64,000 bases of DNA, from the NCBI RefSeq assembly GCF_018555385.1, contig NZ_JAFEJS010000001.1, positions 248,001 to 312,000 on the forward strand, written 5' to 3'. The position numbers and the translations under genes are program-made. Below the pieces are notes generated by a model. It was not told the origin of the DNA, made no database searches, and was given only the letters and a program-made list of their open reading frames with translations. Positions 19,655 through 28,134 of this stretch are shown here, piece by piece; position 1 is the first letter of the stretch, and each line of letters opens with the position of its first letter. Source of the stretch: Bifidobacterium santillanense. Its GTDB lineage: Bacteria > Actinomycetota > Actinomycetes > Actinomycetales > Bifidobacteriaceae.

Positions 19655-19924
19655 GAACTTGGTGGCGACCTGGTAGTCCTCGCGCTTGGGCGTGATCGAG
19701 CGCAGAGCGCGGCCGACGTACTCCTCGCTGGTGCCGTCCGCATAGTCGATGGCGGTGTCGTAGAACGTGATGCCGTGTTCGAAGTCGTACCTGATGATCT
19801 CGCGCGATCGGTCGGCGTCGAGGATCCACGAATGGTGTCCCTTGGTGGCATCGCCGAACCCCATGCAGCCCATGCAGATGCGGGACACGGTCACGTCGCT
19901 GTCGCCGAGCCTGGTGTATTCCAT
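19655..19924 (-). pseudogene. 5' fragment of an aldo/keto reductase gene
   Basis: About 90 codons remain: MEYTRLGDSDVTVSRICMGC, then the catalytic TFYDTAIDYADGTSEEYVG motif and REDYQVATKF. At the catalytic lysine the gene is cut and joined tail-to-tail to the PatB fragment. The start at 19924 is preceded by CAAAGGAGACC, so the promoter and ribosome site seem intact, but the product would be a useless N-terminal piece. Confidence 0.82.
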
Positions 19925-20119
19925 CGAATGGTCTCCTTTGGCTGAATCCGATGAACGTATCTGGGCCCATGCTCATGCCATGAATCCGGAGCCGTTCGTC
20001 TCCTATGTATGCGGTCCATTACACAGCGTCCGCGCCATCGCGTCCAATAGTCGCATCCAATGACCGGCCATGCATCATGGGCATATGGTGACGGACCTGC
20101 GCGATCGCGATCGGTCGGT

Positions 20120-20125
20120 TATACT
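20120..20125 (+). promoter_or_regulatory. -10 element of a probably leaderless GNAT transcript
   Basis: TATACT ends 7 bases before ATG 20133 and no ribosome site lies between, so transcription should begin at or next to the start codon. Confidence 0.6.
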
Positions 20126-20132
20126 GACCGCC

Positions 20133-20570
20133 ATGCAGTTGACGGTGAAACGGTTCGAGGAACTGAGCACGGCGGAGCTCTATGAGATCTACCGGGTTCG
20201 TGTGGCAGTGTTCGTGGTGGAGCAGAAATGCGCCTATCAGGAGGTGGACGATGCCGACCGGCGTTGCTGGCACGTGTTTCTCCACGACGATGACGGCATC
20301 GCCGCATACTGTCGCGTGATCGACCCCGGCGTCACGTTTCCCGAGGCGTCGATCGGCCGCGTGCTGGCGACCCGGCGCCGTCAGGGGCTCGGCATGCGCA
20401 TCGTGCGCGAGGGGCTTGAGGTGGCGCGGGTGCGCATGCACGCCGACGTCGTGCACATCGAGGCGCAGACCTACGCTCGTGGACTCTACGAGCGGCTCGG
20501 ATTCGAGCAGGTGTCGGACGAGTTCCTGGAGGACGGCATCCCCCACATCGGCATGCTCTGGCGGGCATGA
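20133..20570 (+). CDS. GNAT N-acetyltransferase, ElaA type
   Basis: This 145-residue acetyl-CoA-dependent transferase matches ElaA: MQLTVKRFEELSTAELYEIY, RVAVFVVEQKCAYQEVDDAD near residues 28-48, the acetyl-CoA loop GRVLATRRRQGLGMRIV around 77-93, and YERLGFEQVSDEFLEDGIPH near the end. The start at 20133 is chosen over an upstream in-frame ATG (20070) because a TATACT -10 box ends only 7 bases before it, implying a leaderless mRNA. Its substrate is not known. Confidence 0.9.
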   Translation: MQLTVKRFEELSTAELYEIYRVRVAVFVVEQKCAYQEVDDADRRCWHVFLHDDDGIAAYCRVIDPGVTFPEASIGRVLATRRRQGLGMRIVREGLEVARVRMHADVVHIEAQTYARGLYERLGFEQVSDEFLEDGIPHIGMLWRA

Positions 20571-20606
20571 CGGAGAGACTCGTCGTACCTCCCGGCCCGT
20601 CGACCG

Positions 20607-21155
20607 TCAGTCGACGCGTCGGTACATGGAGATGATGCCGTCGGTCCAGTCGACGCCGTCCAGCGGGCCGCCCGACGAGTTCGCGATTCGCATCGTCTCC
20701 AACGTGTCGGCGGGCTCGCCGGTCATGTGCGTGGATGTGTCAGGCGGGTAAATCCGCCATACGTTCGCCGTGCCGTGCTCGGTCTGTTCCACGTTCAGCC
20801 ACCACGATCCGTCGTCTGACGCGTCCAGCGAGACCTTCGCGTAGGTCCTGCCGTGCTCGGTGACCGCGCAGTCCCCATCGAGACTGACCGTATCGTCCGA
20901 CGCCAGCGACCGGTATGATCCGGACCAGTCCGCGCACGGCCCCGACGCGGATGCGGAGTCGTCCGCGTCATCCGGTTTCGAGGTGACGTCATCCGTGTCA
21001 TCCCTGCCCGCATCGGCGGAGCTGTTCCCCTGCATCGATGACGGTCCGGATGACGGCCGGGCGGCGATCGAGGACAGATGCGCGATCGACAGCGCACCCA
21101 TGACGAGGATGATGAGGATCACGGCGGCGACCGCGACGATGCGGCGAATGTTCAT
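20607..21155 (-). CDS. membrane-anchored extracytoplasmic protein, unknown
   Basis: This 182-residue protein has an N-terminal membrane anchor or signal (RRIVAVAAVILIILVMGALS, residues 4-23), a serine/aspartate-rich linker to about residue 75, and a compact C-terminal domain with CADWSGSYRSLASDD and SLDGDCAVTEHG, two cysteines that could form a disulfide. ATG 21155 is preferred over 21194 because it begins right at the charged-then-hydrophobic anchor; TATATC lies close upstream and no clear ribosome site exists, so the transcript could be leaderless. No family is recognised. Confidence 0.7.
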   Translation of the reverse strand: MNIRRIVAVAAVILIILVMGALSIAHLSSIAARPSSGPSSMQGNSSADAGRDDTDDVTSKPDDADDSASASGPCADWSGSYRSLASDDTVSLDGDCAVTEHGRTYAKVSLDASDDGSWWLNVEQTEHGTANVWRIYPPDTSTHMTGEPADTLETMRIANSSGGPLDGVDWTDGIISMYRRVD

Positions 21156-21267
21156 ATATCCATGATATATACGAGGATGTGGTATTCCCTGCATGACGTG
21201 ACCGATGCGATGCGGGAACCAATGAAGTTCGCATCGCTCCGTTGACGGCGGTCATGTGTGGACGGTA

Positions 21268-21672
21268 TCACTCCGAAGTCGGGCCGTCGGCCCCCTTCGC
21301 ATCGAGCAGAAGCTGGCCCCATTTCTCGAATTCCCTCAGAGCCGGGATGATGGCGTAGCCGTTGTCGGTCAGAGAGTATTCGACGCGCGGTGGCACCTCG
21401 TTGTACTGGGTGCGGTCGACGAGACCGTACTCCTCGAGGTCGCGCAGCGTGTTGGTGAGCATCATGTTGGTGATGCCGAGCTCGCGTTTGATCTCGTTGT
21501 ATCGCACGGAGCCACGCTCGCTCAGCACGTACATGACCGGCAGCTTCCATTTGCCCTCGATGGCCTTGAACGCGTAGCCGATGGCGCAGGTCGGCGCGGT
21601 GAGTCCGGTCCGGGGTGTCTTGGCGTCGGCCGTCGTCGCGGTGCGTTCGGGGGTTTCGAGATGCTTGCTCAT
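21268..21672 (-). CDS. HxlR family transcriptional regulator
   Basis: This regulator of about 134 residues has the HxlR winged-helix: CAIGYAFKAIEGKWKLPVMY (with the typical N-terminal cysteine and GKWK), RYNEIKRELGITNMMLTNTL, and RTQYNEVPPRVEYSLTDNG. HxlR proteins sense quinones or reactive electrophiles through that cysteine. Start 21672 (MSKHLE) is preferred because AGGATGGAGG lies just upstream; 21681 is possible. It is divergent from a flavin reductase-SDR gene pair, which it probably controls through a dyad at 21733. Confidence 0.9.
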   Translation of the reverse strand: MSKHLETPERTATTADAKTPRTGLTAPTCAIGYAFKAIEGKWKLPVMYVLSERGSVRYNEIKRELGITNMMLTNTLRDLEEYGLVDRTQYNEVPPRVEYSLTDNGYAIIPALREFEKWGQLLLDAKGADGPTSE

Positions 21673-21732
21673 GGCCTCCATCCTAACAGCGTGCCGTATT
21701 CCAAAAATCAGTTTTTTATTCTAAGAACGAAA

Positions 21733-21744
21733 AGTATATGTACT
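21733..21744. promoter_or_regulatory. candidate HxlR operator
   Basis: AGTA-TATG-TACT lies in an unusually AT-rich stretch between hxlR and the flavin reductase gene, overlapping the region of CATAATAT that could be a -10. This is the expected form and position of an HxlR site. Confidence 0.45.
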
Positions 21745-21833
21745 CATGCATAATATCCTTATCGGAACGCGACGGACGGATATCCGCGCGGCGACAGACA
21801 TCGACAACGATACCGAACGGAAAGGAAACCATC

Positions 21834-22349
21834 ATGACCAAGCACATCCTCGTCATCCAGGGCAGCCCCACCAAGGGCGGAAACGCCGACATGCTCGCCG
21901 ACGCCTTCATCGAAGGGGTCGAAACCGCCGGCAACACCGCGACCAAGCTCACGCTCGCGGACATGAACATCGCCCCGTTCACCGCTTACGACCAGCCGGC
22001 TGACGACATGACGCAGGTGATGGAGCAGATGAAGGCGGCGGACGGCATCGTCATCGCCACGCCGACCTATTGGATGCAGTTCTCGGCGCAGATCAAGGCG
22101 ATGATGGACCGTCTGCCGTTCGACGCACACGATGATCTGGCCGGCAAGGAATCCGCGCTGCTGGTCGCCGGCGCCAGTCCCGAAGAGGTGCTCACCAAGA
22201 ACGTGTTCGGCTACTACCAGATGTGCTTCGGTGAAAGCCTCGGCTGGAAGATCAAGGGCTCGGTGATCGCGGCCGGAGTGTTCGCGCCCGGTCAGGTGGC
22301 CACCACCCCTTATCTCGACAAGGCCCGCGAGCTCGGCCGCGAGTTCTGA
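21834..22349 (+). CDS. NAD(P)H-dependent FMN reductase, flavodoxin-fold
   Basis: This 171-residue protein has the flavodoxin-like fold of NADPH-dependent FMN or azo reductases. The FMN phosphate loop is IQGSPTKGGNADMLADAF at residues 7-24, and TPTYWMQFSAQIKAMMDR near 77-94 contacts the flavin. ATG 21834 follows GGAAAGGAAACC. The gene leads an operon with an SDR gene 62 bases downstream and is divergent from hxlR, fitting a quinone or aldehyde stress response. Confidence 0.9.
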   Translation: MTKHILVIQGSPTKGGNADMLADAFIEGVETAGNTATKLTLADMNIAPFTAYDQPADDMTQVMEQMKAADGIVIATPTYWMQFSAQIKAMMDRLPFDAHDDLAGKESALLVAGASPEEVLTKNVFGYYQMCFGESLGWKIKGSVIAAGVFAPGQVATTPYLDKARELGREF

Positions 22350-22411
22350 ACGGCACGGCACGTAAGCACACAAGACGCAAACAAGCCATAGCGCAACAAG
22401 GAAGCATCATC

Positions 22412-23131
22412 ATGCAGATCGCACTCATCACCGGTTCGGGCCGCAAGGGCGGCCTCGGTTATGAAACCGCCCGCCAGCTCGGCGAGGCCGGCTATCACGT
22501 CATTCTCGCCGCCCGCCGCCCCGAACTGGCGCAGCTCGCCCAGGCATTCATCGACCAGGGCATCTCCGCCAGCTACGTGGTGATGGACACCACCGACGAG
22601 GCCAGCGTCACGGCCTCCGCCGCGGAGGTCGAGCGTCGCTTCGGCCGGCTCGACGTGCTCATCAACAACGCGGCGTCCATGCGCGCCGGGGAATCGGTGG
22701 AGCAGCAGGATCTCACCGAGATGCGCATGGTGCTCGACACCAACGTCATTGGCACCTGGAACGTCACCCAGAAGTTCATCCCGCTGCTGCGCAAATCGGA
22801 GCACGGCCGCATCGTCAATGTGTCCAGCGGCGCCGGCTCCTACGGCGATCCGCAATACGGCTTCCTGCACGGCGCGATGGGCATCCCCGCCTCCGGCTAC
22901 GGCATCTCCAAGCTCGCGCTCAACGGTCTGACCATCAAGACAGCGAAGGAGCTCGCCGCCGACCATATCCTCGTCAACGCGGTCTGTCCGGACATCACCG
23001 ACACCTTCGGCTCGGGCATGTTCGGCCGTCCGGTCGAGGTCAGCGCGAAAAGCGTGACGTGGGCGGCGACGCTGCCCGACGACGGCCCGACCGGCGGGTT
23101 CTTCCGCGACGGCGAGCCGCTGCCGTGGTGA
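22412..23131 (+). CDS. short-chain dehydrogenase/reductase
   Basis: This 239-residue oxidoreductase has a slightly unusual nucleotide motif (TGSGRKGGLGYETA, residues 7-20), the NNAA motif near residue 87, the serine in VNVSSGAGS, and the catalytic YxxxK as YGISK near residue 167. The C-terminus ends GGFFRDGEPLPW, typical of plant-like carbonyl reductases. AACAAGGAAG precedes ATG 22412. It is likely co-transcribed with the FMN reductase and would reduce reactive carbonyls or quinones. Confidence 0.92.
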   Translation: MQIALITGSGRKGGLGYETARQLGEAGYHVILAARRPELAQLAQAFIDQGISASYVVMDTTDEASVTASAAEVERRFGRLDVLINNAASMRAGESVEQQDLTEMRMVLDTNVIGTWNVTQKFIPLLRKSEHGRIVNVSSGAGSYGDPQYGFLHGAMGIPASGYGISKLALNGLTIKTAKELAADHILVNAVCPDITDTFGSGMFGRPVEVSAKSVTWAATLPDDGPTGGFFRDGEPLPW

Positions 23132-23263
23132 CGCCATGGAGCGGTCGCACGCCCGAATGACCGAACGGCCGCGCGACCGCATCACGCCGTCGTTCGCCCA
23201 GAACATATTCGCCCGACCGCGACGGCGTGTCGCGACCGGGCATGGTATTGATTGATGAGACAT

Positions 23264-23289
23264 CTCGTTTCGAGATATTTCGAAACGAG
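23264..23289. promoter_or_regulatory. operator-like dyad before the first quinone reductase gene
   Basis: Arms CTCGTTTCGA and TCGAAACGAG, spacer 6 bases, 31 bases before the ribosome site region of the gene at 23321. A smaller dyad, ATCTCG-TTT-CGAGAT, overlaps it. The regulator is not evident; HxlR or a distant MarR-type protein are candidates. Confidence 0.6.
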
Positions 23290-23320
23290 CCGGTACATCG
23301 CACATCAAGGAGACAACCCC

Positions 23321-23845
23321 ATGAAGAAGACCCTGGTCCTCGTGTTCCATCCGTCCCTGAACGGCCAGTCCCACGTCAACGCCGCGCTGGCCAAGGCCGC
23401 CGGCGAGCTGGACAACGTGACCGTGCGCGACGAGTACGCGCTCTACCCGGACGGCAGGATCGACGTCAAGGCCGAGCAGGCCGCCGTCGAGGCCGCCGAC
23501 CGCGTCGTGTTCCAGTTCCCGCTGTTCTGGTTCTCCTCCCCCTCCCTGCTCAAGGAGTGGGAGGACGAGGTGCTTGAGCACGGCTGGGCGTACGGTTCCG
23601 AGGGACACGCCTTCGAGGGCAAGGAGTTCGCCGTCGCCGTTTCCACCGGTTCCCCGGAGTCGAAGTACCAGCCGGAGGGCGACAACAAGTTCACCATCGA
23701 TCAGGTGCTCGTCCCGTTCGAGGGCACGGCCAACCACATCAACGCCACGTGGGTCAAGCCGTTCGTCACCTTCGCCTCCTTCGGCATCACCGACGAGGCG
23801 CTGGCCGAGGCCGCCGAGAGCTACGGGAAGTTCCTGTCCGAGTGA
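23321..23845 (+). CDS. NAD(P)H dehydrogenase (quinone)-like flavoprotein, first copy
   Basis: This 174-residue protein belongs to the flavodoxin-like NQO/KefF/YwrO family, reducing quinones by two electrons. The FMN loop FHPSLNGQSHVNAALAK lies at residues 9-25, and VVFQFPLFWFSSPSLLKEW near 64-82 is the flavin/substrate region. Start 23321 (MKKTLVLVF) follows AAGGAGACAACC. A second, diverged copy follows at 24011 after a stem-loop. The operator dyad upstream suggests induction by quinones. Confidence 0.92.
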   Translation: MKKTLVLVFHPSLNGQSHVNAALAKAAGELDNVTVRDEYALYPDGRIDVKAEQAAVEAADRVVFQFPLFWFSSPSLLKEWEDEVLEHGWAYGSEGHAFEGKEFAVAVSTGSPESKYQPEGDNKFTIDQVLVPFEGTANHINATWVKPFVTFASFGITDEALAEAAESYGKFLSE

Positions 23846-23875
23846 TGCGGGCCCATACGGCCCCATCCGTATTCC

Positions 23876-23906
23876 GCGGCCCTTCCGTTTCGCACGGAAG
23901 GGCCGC
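23876..23906. terminator. stem-loop between the paired quinone reductase genes
   Basis: GCGGCCCTTCCGT and ACGGAAGGGCCGC, 13-bp arms with a 5-base loop. No T-run follows, so it may attenuate rather than fully terminate. Confidence 0.65.
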
Positions 23907-24010
23907 GTCGTCGTATACGGACGCGTCGTCGCCCATGTCGGGAGCACGCGTCATCTATCATCGACACCGAATCCGTTACCGAATGATCAAAGGCGAACGA
24001 AGGAGCCCCC

Positions 24011-24535
24011 ATGAAGACACTGGTCCTCGTATTCCATCCCGATATGGCGAAATCCCGCGCCAACGCGGCGCTGATGGCGGCGGCACGGCCCCTGTCCGAA
24101 GACGACGGCGTGACCGTGCGCGACGAGTACGCGCTCTACCCGGACGGCAAAATCGACGTCAAGGCCGAGCAGCGGCTCATCGAGACGCACGACCGCATCG
24201 TGTTCCAGTTCCCGATGTATTGGTATTCCGCCCCCGCGCTGCTCAAGGAATGGGAGGACAAGGTGCTGGAGTTCGGCTGGGCGTACGGTCCGGGCGGCGA
24301 GGCGCTCAAGGGCAAGAGCATCATGGTCGCCACCACCGCCGGCGGCCCTCGGACCGAATACCGCGACGAGGACAACGGCGCCACCATGGACGAGGTGCTC
24401 TCGCCCTACCGCATGATGGTCCGATACACGCACGCCGTTTGGCTGAAGCCGTTCGTCGTCTTCGAGTCGATGGAGCTCTCCGACGAGTCGCTCGCCGAGG
24501 CCGCCCGGGACTACCGACAGGCTCTTCTCCGGTAG
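24011..24535 (+). CDS. NAD(P)H dehydrogenase (quinone)-like flavoprotein, second copy
   Basis: This 174-residue paralogue is the same length as the copy at 23321 and shares long stretches (VTVRDEYALYPDG, IDVKAEQ). Its FMN loop is altered: FHPDMAKSRANAAL instead of FHPSLNGQSHVNAAL, losing the conserved S-x-N. The flavin region VFQFPMYWYSAPALLKEW is kept. ATG 24011 has AAGGAGCCCC upstream. The pair arose by tandem duplication. The altered phosphate loop suggests different flavin affinity or substrate. Confidence 0.9.
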   Translation: MKTLVLVFHPDMAKSRANAALMAAARPLSEDDGVTVRDEYALYPDGKIDVKAEQRLIETHDRIVFQFPMYWYSAPALLKEWEDKVLEFGWAYGPGGEALKGKSIMVATTAGGPRTEYRDEDNGATMDEVLSPYRMMVRYTHAVWLKPFVVFESMELSDESLAEAARDYRQALLR

Positions 24536-24541
24536 GATCGC

Positions 24542-24581
24542 GGCGGCGGGAACCGCGACGCTCACCCGCGTTCCCGCCGCC
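24542..24581. terminator. bidirectional terminator overlapping the araC 3' end
   Basis: Arms GGCGGCGGGAAC (24542-24553) and GTTCCCGCCGCC (24570-24581). The right arm lies within the last codons of the AraC-family gene. Confidence 0.65.
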
Positions 24582-25542
24582 GGTATTCGCTCGGCGAGCA
24601 GCCCATGCGTCGGCGGAACACGTAGCCGAAGTACGCGGACGACGAGAAGCCGCACGCCGTGGCGATCTCGCCGATGGTCATATCGCCGCCGACCAGCAGT
24701 TCGCGGCTTCTGCCGATGCGGTAGTCGGTCAGATAGTCGTTCGGCGTGCGGCCGGCGTGACGGCGGAACAGCTCGCAGCATGCCCGGCGTCCGATCAGAC
24801 CGGCATGGGCGATGTCGTCGAGCGTGATTCTTGATGCGACGTTGGCGTGGATGAATGCCACCATGACGAGGAACGTGCGCAGATCGTCGGCACGCCCGGC
24901 CCTCCGGCCGCCGGGCGACTCCGATTCCCCGCCGGCGGCCCCGGGCTTCGGGCCCACGCGGCCCAGCGCCATGGAGCACAGCGCCGAGGCCCGCGACACG
25001 GCATCCAATGCGTGCAGTCCGTCGTGCGCACACGCGTCCATCGTCCGCGCGAAACCATCGATGCCGAACAGCAGGTCGCGGTCGGTCGGATCGTCGGCAT
25101 CCAGCATCACGTAGTCGGCCATGTCGTCACCCATTCGCTCCAACATCGCATTCGCCAAATCCGGCCACAGCCCGCCGAGGAACGTCGGCTCGACCATCGC
25201 CGTCACGAACCGGCAGTCCTCGCGCTCGTCGGAGAAGAGATAGTGCAGTCGTCGCGAATTGATGAACACCCCTTCGCCGGCGCGCATCCGCCGCGTCTCG
25301 CCGTTGACGAACAGCGTCGTCGCGCCCGCGACCACATGGATGAACTCGAAATCGCGATGCCAATGGCATGCGATCCGGTATCCGAACCGACGCATATCGT
25401 CCCGACGACCATACAGGGGCAGTCCGGGCAGATTGTATTGCGGCCGTTCGGACAGGTCCGAGAAGATGGTCAACGGATTCGGCGGCGGATCGGATACGCC
25501 GCGCGATTTCTCGTCGGATATGTCATCGGTCACGATTTCCAT
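24562..25542 (-). CDS. AraC family transcriptional regulator
   Basis: This 326-residue regulator has an N-terminal cupin-like sensing domain (CHWHRDFEFIHVVAGATTLF near residues 58-77) and two C-terminal AraC helix-turn-helix motifs (ITLDDIAHAGLIGRRACCELF and MTIGEIATACGFSSSAYFGY, about residues 236-305). A low-complexity linker is at about 198-218. It is divergent from the glycerol dehydrogenase gene with 146 bases between, so it probably controls it. GATATCGATATC in the gap (25555-25566) is a palindrome of note. Confidence 0.9.
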   Translation of the reverse strand: MEIVTDDISDEKSRGVSDPPPNPLTIFSDLSERPQYNLPGLPLYGRRDDMRRFGYRIACHWHRDFEFIHVVAGATTLFVNGETRRMRAGEGVFINSRRLHYLFSDEREDCRFVTAMVEPTFLGGLWPDLANAMLERMGDDMADYVMLDADDPTDRDLLFGIDGFARTMDACAHDGLHALDAVSRASALCSMALGRVGPKPGAAGGESESPGGRRAGRADDLRTFLVMVAFIHANVASRITLDDIAHAGLIGRRACCELFRRHAGRTPNDYLTDYRIGRSRELLVGGDMTIGEIATACGFSSSAYFGYVFRRRMGCSPSEYRRRERG

Positions 25543-25688
25543 AATACCCGAAGCGATATCGATATCATCGACTCATACCGTGCCTGATTTCATTGGTATC
25601 GTTGCTGCCGACACAGCAATCAGGCGCCCATGGTCCGACATGATTTCGATACCGCGGACGCCGCATACACCAATACAAGGAAGTATCC

Positions 25689-26777
25689 ATGCGCAAAGTG
25701 CTCTGCTCCCCCGGCAGCTACATCCAGGAGGCCGACGCCCTCACCGCCCTCGCCGACGAATACCGCGAGCTCGGTTCGACGGGCGCGTATCTCATCGTCG
25801 ATCCGTTCATCGACTCGATGTACCGGGACCTCATCGTCTCCGGCTTCGAGAAGACGGGAACCCCCTACCATTACGAGGTGTTCAACAGGGAGTGCTCGAT
25901 GACCGAGGTCGACCGTCATCGGGGTCTGCTCGCCGACAACGACGCGGTCATCGGCGTCGGTGGAGGCAAGACGCTGGACACTTCCAAGGCCGTGGCGCAC
26001 TTCGCCGGACTCCCGGTCGTCATCGCGCCTACCGCCGCATCGTCCGATGCCCCGTGCTCGCGCCTGTCCGTGCTGTACACCGACGATAGGCAATTCGACA
26101 GGTACCTGCCGCTGCCGAAGAACCCGGACAAGGTCATCATGGACACGACCATCATCGCCAAGGCCCCGGCACGCTTCCTCACGGCAGGATTCGGCGACGC
26201 CTACGCCACCTGGTTCGAGGCCGCGGCCTGCATCAGGTCGAACGCCGTCACCATGACCGGAGGCCATGCCACCAACGCGGCCGAGGCGATGGCCCGTCTG
26301 TGCCACGATCTGCTGATCGCGGACGGCGTCAAGGCGCTCGCCGCGGCGAGGAGGGGGTTCGTCACCCCCGCCCTGGAGCAGGTGATCGAGGCGAACACCC
26401 TGTTGAGCGGCATCGGCTTCGAGTCGAGCGGCCTGGCGGCCGCGCACGCCATCCACAACGGCCTGACCGTGCTGGAGGGCACGCATCGGTATCTGCACGG
26501 CGAGAAGGTCGCGTACGGCACCCTCGCCCAGTTCGTCCTCGAGGACCGTCCGATGGCCGACTTCGAGGAGGCCTACGGATTCTTCCGCGCGGTCGGTCTG
26601 CCCACCACGCTGGCCGGCATCGGCATCGCGGACGCCGCGGACGACGACCTGCTGCGCGTGGGCGAACTGGCCTGCGCGCCGGACGACACGATGGGCAACA
26701 TGCCGTTCGAGGTCACCCCGGCCGATGTCGCGGCCGCGCTGCGCGCCGTCGACGAACTGGACGCCGTCGTCGGCTGA
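25689..26777 (+). CDS. gldA: glycerol dehydrogenase
   Basis: This 362-residue NAD-dependent enzyme oxidises glycerol to dihydroxyacetone or runs in reverse. The NAD motif GVGGGKTLDTSKAVAHF lies near residues 94-110. Metal ligands are the aspartate in GFGDAYATWFEA (about 171) and the histidines in AAHAIHNGLT and LHGEKVAYG (about 255 and 272). The MRKVLCSPGSYIQEADAL start is characteristic of GldA. AAGGAAGTATCC precedes ATG 25689. It is divergent from an AraC-type regulator. Good length match to the family. Confidence 0.95.
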   Translation: MRKVLCSPGSYIQEADALTALADEYRELGSTGAYLIVDPFIDSMYRDLIVSGFEKTGTPYHYEVFNRECSMTEVDRHRGLLADNDAVIGVGGGKTLDTSKAVAHFAGLPVVIAPTAASSDAPCSRLSVLYTDDRQFDRYLPLPKNPDKVIMDTTIIAKAPARFLTAGFGDAYATWFEAAACIRSNAVTMTGGHATNAAEAMARLCHDLLIADGVKALAAARRGFVTPALEQVIEANTLLSGIGFESSGLAAAHAIHNGLTVLEGTHRYLHGEKVAYGTLAQFVLEDRPMADFEEAYGFFRAVGLPTTLAGIGIADAADDDLLRVGELACAPDDTMGNMPFEVTPADVAAALRAVDELDAVVG

Positions 26778-26778
26778 G

Positions 26779-26843
26779 GTCGTCTTCCCGTTCCCGCACT
26801 ACCGCACGGCGGTGAAGAAGAACCTCGGGAACGGGAAGACGAC
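26779..26843. terminator. 18-bp inverted repeat between gldA and the methyltransferase gene
   Basis: GTCGTCTTCCCGTTCCCG (26779-26796) and its complement (26826-26843) with a 29-base loop. The right arm encodes the last residues of the methyltransferase (VVFPFPR), so the stem is partly coding. It serves both converging genes. Confidence 0.7.
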
Positions 26844-27584
26844 GCTGCCGTCGGACCGCGTCGGATACGCCTCGCGCACGCGGACGGCCACCTCGGTCTC
26901 GAACGCCGCGCGCGCCCCGTCATCGGGCAGCGCCTGCAGATACGGGCGCAGACCGGTGCCGCGATACCAGTCCATGATGGCCTCGTGCGAGGGCAGCGTG
27001 TGCAGATACGCGGTCGTCCACATGCGGAAGGACGCCGCGCTCGCGTGCAGCAGCTCCCAGTATTCGGGCGGCGTCAGGTTGAAGAACTCGCGGGCCTGCG
27101 GCAGCTTGTCCGCGTACGCCGGCGAATGGACGAGGTCCGCGATGATGCGGTGGATCGGCTCCTCGTAGTTCATCGGCGTCTGCACGGCCAGCACGCCGCC
27201 CGACTTCAGGAGTCCGAGCAGCGCGGGAATCAGCCGGACGTGGTCCGGCACCCATTGGATGCAGGCGTTGGAGAACACCACGTCGACGTCGTGTGGCAAC
27301 GCGGCGAGCCCCTCCGGTTTCGACACGTCGCACAGGGCGAAATCGATGTCCGGATGGGCCTCACGCGCCGAGGCGATCATCTCCGGCGAACTGTCCACGC
27401 CGAGGATCTCGGCATGCGGGTAGCGTTCGCGCAGCACGGCGGTGCTGTTGCCCGGGCCGCAGCCGATGTCGATGAGGCGCGCGACCGACCCGTCGTCCGG
27501 CGGCAGCTGCATCGCAAGGTCCCGCGACGGCTGCGTGCGTTCCTTTTCGAACCGAAGATACTGTTGTGAATCCCATACGACCAT
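26799..27584 (-). CDS. tam: trans-aconitate 2-methyltransferase
   Basis: This 261-residue SAM-dependent methyltransferase matches Tam. WDSQQYLRFEKERTQPSRDL at the start is the family hallmark; the SAM motif I LIDIGCGPGNSTAVL is near residue 40; FSNACIQWVPDH and VQTPMNYEEPIHRII are also typical. It detoxifies trans-aconitate, an aconitase inhibitor. Start 27584 (MVVWDSQQYL) is chosen on family pattern; no strong ribosome site precedes it, so a GTG 9 bases upstream or leaderless expression is possible. It converges with gldA. Confidence 0.92.
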   Translation of the reverse strand: MVVWDSQQYLRFEKERTQPSRDLAMQLPPDDGSVARLIDIGCGPGNSTAVLRERYPHAEILGVDSSPEMIASAREAHPDIDFALCDVSKPEGLAALPHDVDVVFSNACIQWVPDHVRLIPALLGLLKSGGVLAVQTPMNYEEPIHRIIADLVHSPAYADKLPQAREFFNLTPPEYWELLHASAASFRMWTTAYLHTLPSHEAIMDWYRGTGLRPYLQALPDDGARAAFETEVAVRVREAYPTRSDGSVVFPFPRFFFTAVR

Positions 27585-27653
27585 GCGGTTCACGCTAGCC
27601 GCACGCAGCATCGAGGTCCACGAATCCATCCGCATTGCGGACGCATAGCCCGG

Positions 27654-28082
27654 TCATCCCGCGATGATGCGAATCGGATGTTCGGGATGTTCGCAGTCGC
27701 CCTCGACCAATGATTCCGAGCCGGCCTCCACCGCCGCCTCGAAGTAGCGGACCTTGTAGTCGAGTTTCGACCAGCGGCGGCGCAGATCCTCGATCCGGCG
27801 TTCGACCACGGCGCGTTGACGACGGAAGACCGCGAGCCGATCCGCAAGCGTGGCATCGCCCTTCGTCGTCATATCCACGAAATCCCTGATCTCGGCCAGA
27901 CTCATGCCGGTCGACTTGAGACATTCGATGAGGTCGAGCAGCTCGATGTCACCGTCATCGAAGCATCGCCGACCGGAACCGGTACGCGCCAAGCTCGGCA
28001 ACAGCCCCTCCCTGTCGTAGTACCGCAGCGTGTGTTCGGACAATCCGGTCCTGCGCGACACCTGCCCGATCGAATATCCCAT
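27654..28082 (-). CDS. MerR family transcriptional regulator
   Basis: This 142-residue protein starts MGYSIGQVSRRTGLSEHTLRYYDREGLLP, the standard MerR winged-helix, followed by CFDDGDIELLDLIECLKSTGMSL and a coiled-coil dimerisation helix (about residues 75-120). It is divergent from the RpiB-type isomerase gene; between them is a promoter with a 19-bp spacer and a dyad, the normal MerR target. There are no obvious metal-binding cysteine pairs, so an organic signal is likely. Confidence 0.92.
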   Translation of the reverse strand: MGYSIGQVSRRTGLSEHTLRYYDREGLLPSLARTGSGRRCFDDGDIELLDLIECLKSTGMSLAEIRDFVDMTTKGDATLADRLAVFRRQRAVVERRIEDLRRRWSKLDYKVRYFEAAVEAGSESLVEGDCEHPEHPIRIIAG

Positions 28083-28134
28083 AGGTTCCCCTCCTCATCC
28101 AAAGGACGTTGTTCACTCTCGGCATACATCATAT

